This document shows positions 1-11,100 of a stretch of 64,000 nucleotides of DNA, piece after piece. Every line of letters begins with the position of its first letter. The stretch's first letter is position 1. The stretch is from Eleusine coracana subsp. coracana (lineage: Eukaryota > Streptophyta > Magnoliopsida > Poales > Poaceae). The notes beneath the pieces are model-generated. The model had not been told where the DNA came from, made no database searches, and saw nothing but the letters and a program-made list of their open reading frames with translations. Location of the stretch: positions 37,288,240 through 37,352,239 of the forward strand of contig CM064425.1 in assembly GCA_032690845.1 (NCBI GenBank), written 5' to 3'. The translations under genes were made by a program, and so were the position numbers.

Positions 1-2131
1 CTGAGAAATAAAAATCTAATGATTAGTTAAATATTTTAAATAGTGCATTAAAAAATCCAAGGTAGGAAATGGAACTAGATACAAAATAATAATACCTAGA
101 GCATACAATGGTAGAAGCTTCAGAGCCTCTGGAAGAATCAGCTGTCCAGAAGAACTAACAGATGCACAGTACTTCCGGTAGGACTGGAGGATGTTGATAC
201 ATGTACTTGTTACTTGGTCCCTAACTTGAGATAGAGGAGTTGATGGAATGGCACATCCAGCTAAGAATGCAAAATAAGTCAGTACATCATTAAATTTTCA
301 TATTTGCTTTAAAAGCTAAAAAAATCTTATTTTGTTGGTTAATAAATCACTTTGTTGAGCTTAAAACTGCAAAAGTAACAGTAGAAAAAGCAAATGAAGG
401 AAAATTACAATTGTTTACCTTGCTTTACAACATAAGTGAATTGTGTTTCCAGATCAGCATATCTGAAAAGGTTGCTGAGCATATTTGTGCATGAGAGCGA
501 TAGGTTCATAACCCGTATTCTTCTTTGCCCAAATACCGTTGTGTAAAGCAGCGCACACTAAAGATACAGCAGAAATCGGTCAATGATAGCAACTCCTTAC
601 ATTCTATAACAAATGAACTGATAATACAAGTCAATAGGTTATAGAAATTGAACTTTTTTAGATATGTTTCAGATGGACAACTAATTGAGTTCGAAACTGA
701 AGGAAAGGTAACAAGTTTTGAACTTGCAGACATCGTATGTACGGAAAATAGTATATATTTTGTGGAACATGCTGTATGCATCAGTATTTTTATAACAGAT
801 AAAGAACATGAAGCAGCAATAAGAATGGAATATCACTGATAACAGAAGATGACAACTAACCATACAGACCACGATTGCTAAAGTTTTTTAGTAAACAAGG
901 CCACGAATCGTGTAGGATAGCTATTCCACATAGTAGGTTGAACTTCAAACTTGGTCAATTAACTAAGTTTACGCGCAAACCAATTCACAGCTAAACACAG
1001 TTACTGATACCTCAGGAATTTAGGGACCAGGAACTAGGATTTCCCCTTTCACGCGAGTATAAAAGAGACTGCATAGGACAACTCTAACAGAGCTTCTACT
1101 TGCCTCCTTCACAAATTTTAGAGCCAAAGGCTCAAAACAGCCTTCCAACTGACCCTTACCCCCCACAAATCCAGATGCCAGCACCCTTTGTCGAAATTCC
1201 CACGCCAAACCTCCAAGTTGACTTGAGAAGATAACAAGGGAAGATACTTGATGAAAGAATACTGACACATGGGCAAAAAAAAATGCAATGAGGAGCAAAG
1301 ACCGATTGGAGCATTCAGGGAAGTATTTGGAATCAGAATGACAGCGGTCCTATTTGGTGTAGGGGCTCAAAAAATGAGCCCTCAGTTGGAGTTGTCCTTG
1401 ACCAGGCATAACTGGTAGCACTCATCCAAATTTCATACGAACATCTTATTGAAATTCCCCCAAAATAAAATCAGAAAATGAAGTAGGCACTTAACCAATT
1501 ATTTTGAAATTGTTGGAGGAATCAATATCTGAATATACTAAATGCTGTAGCCATATGATTGTTTGAAACTGCCCAAAAAAATATTAGTGAACCTTCATGC
1601 ATACTTCTGTATTCTTAGGATAATACTGAGAAAGAATACCGTATGCAAATTCAGTCAATCAACTAACTGGCTTCCATGTAAAGCATTATTACCTGGAAAG
1701 AGCATTCTGAATTTTCCTGGAATTTGTCGTTGTGCTTAAAGGTAACCATTATGGCTTTGTCCGAGTCAATCTGCAGCACAAGATGTTCTTCAGGATATTA
1801 TATATATAGTAGCTACTCCCACGTGTATATCTCACAATCTAGAGAGTAGCATTACATACTTGAGGTTTGTAAATTAAGTATGTAGTCATACTAGAGGGTA
1901 TGTGGACATACTTTTTTTTGTTGGGATACATGAAGTATGAGGACATACTCACTTTTATATAGCAGTAAATGCGATATATGTTCATATGCTTATAACTAAA
2001 AGACCCTTCAAAAAATTTTATAGTTATCACTCTAAAAATCTTGTTTTAAGTATGTGTACATACTAAAAATGATAAATGAGTATGAACGCATAACCAAGGT
2101 AGATGTTTCAACATGGGAATAACTACACCTA

Positions 2132-2198
<67 letters not shown>

Positions 2199-5100
2199 TA
2201 TGACATTAGCAGATCTGTTGCATCTGACACAACAATAATAAAAACGCAAGAAAAAACTAAGTAGCAGTGACAAATAACTCATTTTCAGCTGACTGAAAGT
2301 CGGTGCTCCTTTCAATCAACTCCCTGAGTCATCGGATCCAAATCCAATGGTTTACATTATTATTACAGATAATCCTACAAAAGAAAAATCAAAATACAAA
2401 GTAACTCACGATCCACTGTCGACTGAAAGCTTTCAGTCAACTGAAGCCTAGGAAATATGGACAAATAAACATGGAAGAATAGATGATTTCTGTTTGTAAG
2501 GACTGTTGCATGCCTGCCAGTGTCATATTTACAGAATCTCTTATTAAGAACCCAGGCATTACACTGACTAGTCACTCCAGTATCCCTGTGCTTCCAGTGA
2601 ACAGTTTTCTGTTTCCCTAGTCACTTCTTTTTCTAAGTTATGTTTTTGTTCAGTCAACAGAATTCTAACAAAATACATACACAGTTAGGGCTCCAGAATT
2701 TCAATATCTTTTTTGACGCGAAGAATTTCAAATATCTTATCATCCGAAAGTGGACCACCTCTGATACAGCAGTACTAGATATGCAGAATCTAATGAAAGC
2801 ATTTTCCCCTAAGAGGCAAAGAGTATAAGCATTGACATCTTGGACGTGGTAACATTTGTTATGCATTTATGCAGAGTTACTCTACGATATAACCAGACTA
2901 GTATTTCATAGACCAAGGAGTATTTCCTACAATACTACAAAAAGACAGCAACAGAGATTGAAAACATAACAATACTGTTTACTATTCATGTAGCCATGCA
3001 TCACATGTATGCCTACATGTAGAATATGCAAGCAACAAATAGAGCCTGAAACTGCACTAGGTCATGCATCAATCCTAACTACGTACCGCAGGAAGATCAA
3101 CATCAGTAGGGACACGTTTGCAGAAACTGCCAAGATAGTCTTGAACTTGAAGCCCCTGATTCCACGTTGAAAGAAGAAAATGAAATAATGTTACTATCAC
3201 ATAATTTAAGAATGGTAAAATAAGTAGGGTCTGACATATGCTCACTTGACTGCATCTGACACGCATGACAGCCTCAAAACCTTGTGGTCTACTAATATTC
3301 CATCTGAGGTCGTTAAAGAGTTTGGCTGGATCAGAAAGAGCAGAAAAAGGATAATAGTAGTAAACCTGAAAATTAAGGAAAGTTATTAGGATCAAACAAC
3401 ATGGAAATAAATAGTGTTTCTTTTTCCAAGAATCTGATAGGGATTGACAGGCTATGACATGAAAATTTTACATGAATCTAGCAACTTAACGATAACACTA
3501 CCTAATATTTCAACACATTCGATGTACAACACGATTGAAAGAAAAATCATAAATGACAAATTGAGTGGGGTATGGTATCTGAAATTGTCAAAGTCCAACT
3601 TCTGTGTTTTCATTTTATCAGGGATATAGGTTTAGCAAAAACACAGAAGGCGAAATGCGGGTGTGGAATTGATTGCAGCATGCATAGCAATAAGCCAGGT
3701 AGTAATAGAGATCAGTGTAGACCAAAGTCTTCACAACGTACAGACAATTGTTCAAAATTTCAATGATCAATTAGTTCTGCTTGTGGCAATAATGTTTCAC
3801 AAATGCACTCTTTTAATGCCCACCAATCATCTAATGGCTAGTGAAACTGTACTGTGTGGCTACCGCAACATTTGGCAGAGATCAACAATATAAAATCCTT
3901 CACCGATCTAAGGGAACTGTTGAATAGAGGCATACCCGGCCACCCGTAGTATTTGGGACAACTGATATTGAAGCAATATCTACGTAAGACTGCGTTGTAA
4001 GAAAAACATCTACACAAACCTGATGAAAAAAAATGAGTCAGTGTTACTTAAATATTACTAAATAATAAAATTATCAAACAATAAAGAAACTATTTTCTCA
4101 CTTGGTATTCGGCAAATTCCAGTGCCATAGTTTTGAGATTCTTATCAACAGGCTGCAGCAGCTTATGCGCTTCCTGTATAATACACAAAAATATTGTAAC
4201 CAATCACTTGTGAACAGTATGTTGAAGCAAGGTGCAATATTGATGAAGTAATTGTGTTGGCAAATATGAATAAGCAGAGGCAATGTACCATACCTTATCT
4301 GCCATGGATATATTTGATCTACCTTCAGCTTCCCTAGCAGATAATGAACCAATACCAGTAGATGGCAGCACTGCAAAATGCCACGGACTGTCAACGACCT
4401 TTCTCTTTTTCTAGAGACATACTCCCTCCGTCCCAAAATAATTGATGTTTTAGCTGTGTACCAGGTTCATAGAAGATACTATGAATCAGGACATAGCCTC
4501 TGTCCAGATTCATAGAAGATACTATGAAACTGGACAAAAAAAAAAAACAGATCCAGAATGACAAATAAATGTGACAGAGGGAGTACTAATTAGTAAACAT
4601 TTATAATCTATAGCACTGAACAGGTAATGGTATAATTCTTTAGAACAACTATACAACTTGCCATTTTATATGGAGCAGAATGTTAGCCTAATAAAATACT
4701 AATTGTAGCAGAGATGTGCATCTTGCAATAGATTTGTGGCCATACAAAAAGAGATCAGGTCTGGAACAATGATAAGCGAGAGATTAGGGGGTGGCACCAT
4801 ATCGAGGAAAAGCTTTTACACTATCATTTGAGAATTGAGATGATTGACATGTCGACATGGAGGCCTCAAGAGGAACCAGTGCGTAACAGGATAGTAAGAC
4901 TCCGATAATGTGAAGAGAGGCAAAGGAACATCAAGCTCTATTTGGGACGATTTTGTGAAGAGATACATCATAGATAGGAGTGCGTAAAACTAGCAATCCA
5001 TGTGTCCGAATCTTAATTTTAAGTTCCACCTTTTTATCTTATTCTTTTGGTTTATTACTTTTTCCTTCCCCTCTTTTCCCTTTTTTCTTTTAGGTCTGCT

Positions 5101-8100
5101 CTCACTTTCATTGGTCTTTTTATGTTGGTTCTTGTAATTTAATCGCTAGCCTACCCCAACTTGCTAGCAACTAAAAGGCTTTGTTGTTGATAATGATGAT
5201 GATGATGCTTAAGTTAATTTTCACATCTTGGATCATCTATCGAGTAGTTTTCCAGGCACTTCCAACAGCCAAACAATAGAGAATGACAAATCAATCTGCC
5301 ATGATAGTAGAGAAAGGGTGAACCATTATGCATATCAGACAAGTTTATTATCAAAATACCTGACTGAAATACAAGCAACTTTCCACCAGTTGACTTAATA
5401 GCTAGAAAAGCTGCCTGCATATATAGTATAACAATCAATGTCGACCGGCATAATGAAAAGAAGAAACATAAATATGACAAATTCATACAGGTCACTATAT
5501 GGTAGTAATTTATACTGAAACTAGAGAATCGATGTAGCGCATCGTACATTGTACAATAAGGAACAATAGACAAGTGTAACCACATCATGAATAAAATAAT
5601 AGTACCTTCATAGCAGCCCCAAATGCTGAATCAGCAACCCTGTTGTTCCCAAACATGTTTGGGATTCGCTCCAGTAGTTGCTCCAAGTTCTCACGACACT
5701 AAAGGCTCAAAAAGAGCAAGGCATTTAGAGCTTTGTCAAAAATGGACAGATGTTATGCTTGTACTGAAGCTTTCACAGAAATTTAAAGAGCTGGTAAACT
5801 AACAATGATCAGTTTTTCATTTGCACAAAATTTCAGTACAAACCTCCGAAATTGGGAGAATGAGGTCAGTTTGAAATGGGGTGTACACATCTTGGATATC
5901 AGGAACTATAAGCATCAAAGGCTGCAAAGTACAAAACAATCAAAGATTGAATACTTGAGATCCATACAGTAGCAAATAGCAGTGACAGTTCAGTGTTTAG
6001 AAGGTTCTTCCAAAAGAAAACTCAAAACTGTGTGACGGGTGAGGTGGTGTGTGTTTTTGTATTCCTTTTACTTCTTCTATTAATGAAGCGATACGCAGCT
6101 CTCTTGTGTGTTCGAGAAAAAAAAACCACAAGCAGTGTGCAAAAAGCAGCCCGGCCACTGCCAGCGCGTGGAAGCGAGGTGGACCGAGGAGGCACGGTCA
6201 GCCAGGAAGATGATGTGACGAAGGCACGGCTTCCCCAAGGGAGTCGCTGTCGGCCAAAGAGGCCACGAGCCGCCAACACGGTGGGAAAGCTTGCCTGGAC
6301 TGTCTATCCGACACCGTGGGGCGCCCAAATCCCCTTGCGCGTAGATCCGGCGCCGACGAGCTTCTTTGGGAGGTAGGCAGCGAGGACGGTGCACCGGCAT
6401 GGCCGCGTGGCTATAATGGGGTAGAATAATTAGGCCTTATGCTTTGCCTAGAGCTTGGGAGATTTTGCAGGATTGGGAGAATTGTTCTTCATTGATTGAT
6501 TGATTAATTCCAAATGCCTCCCTTTATATAGAGTTAGAGCCGGCCCTAATTCTAACTAACCTAACCTGGCGGCAAAGTAAGGGCGACACTACAGTAACCA
6601 CGATGCTACAGTAAACCGGGCTGCTACAGTAACGCAGCCCAAAGGCCTGCCCATAACACTCCTCCCTTTTTCGAAGACAGCTCGCCCTCGAGCTGTGGTG
6701 GAGGCCATGGCTGCAAACCTTGATATCCCCATGACGATAGGATAGTTTAGCTTCGGTGCTTCTGCACAAGGATCAGTAACCTACTTGCAGTAATAGTCCA
6801 AAGAAGTGAGCTCGCTCTGCTGCTTAATGTTGATGAATTTGCTGATTTCATTGGGGACCAGCAGGGAGCAGTATGGATGCTTTTCTTGCTTTCGCATTGG
6901 ATGGCTGCAGGATGAGTGCAAGGATTGTGTGTGCATTTTCGCCGTGCTCCACACAACCAGAGGCACGCCATTGGTCGATGACTTGGAGATAGTCGCAATG
7001 GTGCAGCAGTAACCTTTTTCTTTGTCTTCTTCCTCCGTATGGGTACAGATGGGGCAGCCAAGAACAGTGAGGATGAAGGGGTAGCCGCCGCCTCTGGCAC
7101 CACCACAACAGTGTGGACCAGCACCGCTGCACATTCGACCTTCTTCTCTTTTGCTGCGGGCACAACCATAACAGGTTGGGCCAGCACTGCTGCACGGTTG
7201 GCAGCCTCCTCCTTTGCTTCTAGTCGTGCCTTAAGCAGATCAATCAATTTTCTAAGGCTCATATCAGAGTATGATTTTGGTGGTAAATTGGCAACAGAAG
7301 CCATGCGAAGGGATCCTTGGCAATCTGATACCAGATGTAATGGGGTAGGATAATTAGGCCTTATGCTTTTGCCTAGAGCTTGGGAGACTTTGCGGGATTG
7401 GGAGAATTGTTCTTCATTGATTGATTGGTTAATTCCAAATGACTGCCGTGCCTCTCTTTATATAGAGTTAGAGCCGACCCTAATTCTAACTAACCTAACT
7501 TAGCAGCTAAGTAAGGGCGCCGCTACAGTAACGCAGCCCAAAGGCCTGCCCATAACAGTGGCGGTTGTGGCAGCATGAGAGGGGCGCAAGGAGAGGAGGA
7601 GAAAAGGAAAAAAAAAAAAGAAAAAAAGAAAAGTTGGGACCCATGGTTGGGAGGGGGGATGGGAGGCTCTCAAACCTGGAAGCTCGGAGGGGAAATTTGG
7701 GAGGGCGTGCAAAATAGGAGGGTAGATGGAAGCCCCATTGGAGTTGACTTTTTTCCTCTAACTCTTAACATTTAGAGTAGGGCCCCTATTTTGGAGCCCC
7801 ACTGGAGATGCTCTAAGCACACCTACACTTGCTAGCTCCACCTAGGCATTTTTCCGCCTAGCCAAGTAGTGTAGATACTGCATGAGGTGTTCACTTGGCA
7901 CACATCGCATAGGTGATTGTTAACATCTTTAATAAACAAGGATCAGAAAAGAAAATTAGGGAAATACAGAAAATGATATTGAAATTTCTTTCAGAAGCAT
8001 TGCATGTTTGTTGACAATAGACAAGTTATGAAGGCTAGAAGCTGCTTCCCCTTTGCCCGGTAAAAATAATCACCTTGTAATAAGAGAATAAAACAATTAT

Positions 8101-11100
8101 TTTGTCCCACTCAATAATTGGTATGATGCATGGAATTCTTATGATACTAACAAATTCCTTCAGAACATACCTGTTGTTGAGCACGTTTAAGGCTGTAGAA
8201 GTGAATAGCAGAATCGAATGTAGCAATGCCCACCATAGTTTGTGGGCCTTCCTACAGAAGACACAAAACTAATGTCATGGTCAATCCACGGGATTATAAC
8301 ATGTTGCACTTTGTCTGAATAACTATAAAGAAATTTAAGCAACAGAAAAAAAATAGTATGTCAACACAGTTAGTGATAGGCTGCCATCACACAACAACAG
8401 ACATGTCTTTTTGAAAACACAAGTACAGACTATAAAGATAAGCAGAGGAAAGAAAATGTTGGTAGTACATTATAAAATCAAGAGTCTGTTATGGAATGTA
8501 AGTAGGATTTATAGTTAATAAATAACTAATGGTGTGTTGTCTGTAGTAGCCAATGTGAACAAGATACCATGTAAACCTACCGGAAGGTCTGAAAGCGCCT
8601 GAAAAATTGCGCTGCAAGCAGCAGCAGTTGAACCAGTATTTAAAGCATTCATGGAGACATCTATAAGGAAAAAATATACAGCAGGCATTGGGTCACGAAC
8701 CTGAAAGTGACAAAGGTATCATTATCATTAGCAGTAATAGAATAATATAACTTCGAATTTTTGCAGATACAGTATAAATCTTAGAAGCATTTTATTTATA
8801 TACTGATATATCAAGAAAACATAGTACTCAAAAGCGACATAAACAGTCATATCAGTGCAATATGCCAGCTATGTCTGAATTAAAGAAAAAAATATGCATA
8901 ATATGTCCCTAAATCATGTATAACCCAGCGAATAAGGCAATAATAAAAAGGATGCTGATAAGATGGAAATATAAGAAGATATTAAGTTATACACAGTACA
9001 TTTAACAAATCTTGTTCAGCAAAACACTGTGGAACTCCAAAACCAGGTTAAACTATACCATAAACTCCTTAGTAGCAATGAATTCCACTGTTCCTCTACA
9101 TAATTCAGGTCTTTCATCAGCATCGCGTCTCCGACCATCAGGGCCCAAGTTACAAAAGTACTCTCTCGGAGTATCATTACTGAATCCTGCAGAAGACATT
9201 TAATTAAATAGAAAATAAAATATTTGGATAGAATATGCTAAATAAATTAACCTATATTCTGTGATACGAGACCAAGAACGATTGAATGAGCACTAACAAT
9301 GAAAAACAAGGAAAAATAAATGGAGGTAAGTATTTCAAATATGCCTGACTTCATATGATAAACATGTTTCCAGTGGAGAGGGAACTACAGCACCAGGTTT
9401 AAAATGATTGCAATTTAAAAATAAAGAGCATAGAAAATGTTGATTATGGATGTTATTAAAAGCTCAAACAAACAGAAAACTAGCATTAAAACTCTGCCCC
9501 TTACCACATAAATTACATATAAACTGTTTCCCTTGGTCAACGAATCTCATGAAAGCATTTAGGTATGCTTTGCATCGCGAACACCTAACTGGCCCCATCT
9601 CTCCAAAATCTACAAGCTATAATAAGAGTGTCAATACCAAAGCAATAAAGGATAAAAGTCACTTGTAAGCATAACAGTTTCTATAATACTAGCAAACAAT
9701 GAACTTTTGTATCACAATCTGAACATGACCCTAAGTTGTTACTAGAACAGTGCTAAGCACATAAAACTTTAAAAATTATGAACAAAATCGTAGTTAGTTT
9801 TGCCAACCCTGATTCAAATCAAAACATGGACTATAATAGGAAGTCAGTAATAATTTTGGCAGATAAGACAAACCTGAACAAGAACAATTTATGTCTATAG
9901 ATATAGAACTGCAAATTTGGATGTATTTGACAATTAGTATATTAACATGATATCATGATACTTACATGTAAGATCAAGTGACAAGCTTTATTATTTTAAG
10001 TGTGACGGGAGAACCATAGCATGTTTAGTCAAGAAGAAGGTAATGCACACTGGGTGAGCTCAAGGAATCCACCGCTAATTGTACAAAACTGCTTACTTTG
10101 AGTGCATGTGATTAACATGTGGAGCCACTTTTTCCCCTTAAAAGAAAATTCATGCGGCTGAATGTATTATGGGCATACAGAAATTATTCGGTGCCCTCAG
10201 TGGGGCGCGCCTAGATGGTCTGTTGAAACGCCGTGAGGGACTGGCGTTACTACATGTTGTCCTCGGATGCTTTTCATTTCTGGTCACTTGTACTATGTTT
10301 ACTTTATTCTCCTGCTTGCATTCGTCTTGTTGCCTGCTGCGCTCCAGGCATATAATGTGCTTGAGAATTTTTGGTGGACTCATTTTAGTGTGCTCTCTGA
10401 AGCCACCAATAATTGGTCTATGCAGCATGTCATCCAACTGATGAGGAGGTCACCAGCCTTACTTTGCAGCATTCTTTTCGATATTGCGCTCCCTCGCACT
10501 CTCCTCTCCTCATCTCCTCAGGTCTCTCTTGTTCAAGACCGTGTACTTTCTTGTTTGTTTTTTTCTTATACATAATCATGCCACACTTATGAATTTTTCA
10601 GTGTTTGAAGTTTGTTTTGTTGTCAGAATAAATTACGGCAAACTGAGTTGGTAGAGGGGATGGCTGATCTGCGCATGGTCAACTTTGAGTTCTTGAAGAT
10701 CCTGTTCCCAGGGATGGCCACGAGGTAAGACAACAGGCAGCAAGGCAAGGGGAGCTGGCCTATGGCTCCCAGAACGTGTTGTATAGCATGGCAATGAAGC
10801 CACAGGCTGTCTTTGGGGAGTGGTGTAACGTTGTGGCATGTAGGCCACAATACAGAAGTAAGCACAACAGTCAAGTCATCTTGTCTTGATTAGATGACTA
10901 GATCGGCAGGGTTGTTAGTTTGTTGTTTTGATTTGTTAGGTAACTTATCTATAAAAGGCAGCCATGACTCCTAGGAGATGTAGGCAAGAAAGAAGACTAG
11001 GTCCTCTTCTTGTTCCATAGGGTGTGGCCCCCAGCACAGTGCCATGACAAAATTACCAAACAGTCTGACAGTTCATTACTGCATTTATCAGATAAAAAAT

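Larger units (their letters stand above)
6412..7557 (-). mobile_element. TRIM/SMART-like small LTR retrotransposon in SEC24 intron 8
   Basis: Complete 1146-bp element in the same orientation as SEC24. Two LTRs (6412-6658 and 7336-7557), a PBS and a PPT are present, and it is flanked by a perfect 5-bp target duplication GTGGC (6407-6411, 7558-7562). The internal part is only about 680 bp and has no gag-pol domains, so it depends on enzymes in trans. The right LTR keeps TG...CA ends; the left LTR start is TA instead of TG. Confidence 0.9.

Noticed and set aside
2046..2315. 89-codon frame with an IYIYIY run
   Set aside because: Produced by the (AT)n microsatellite inside an intron.
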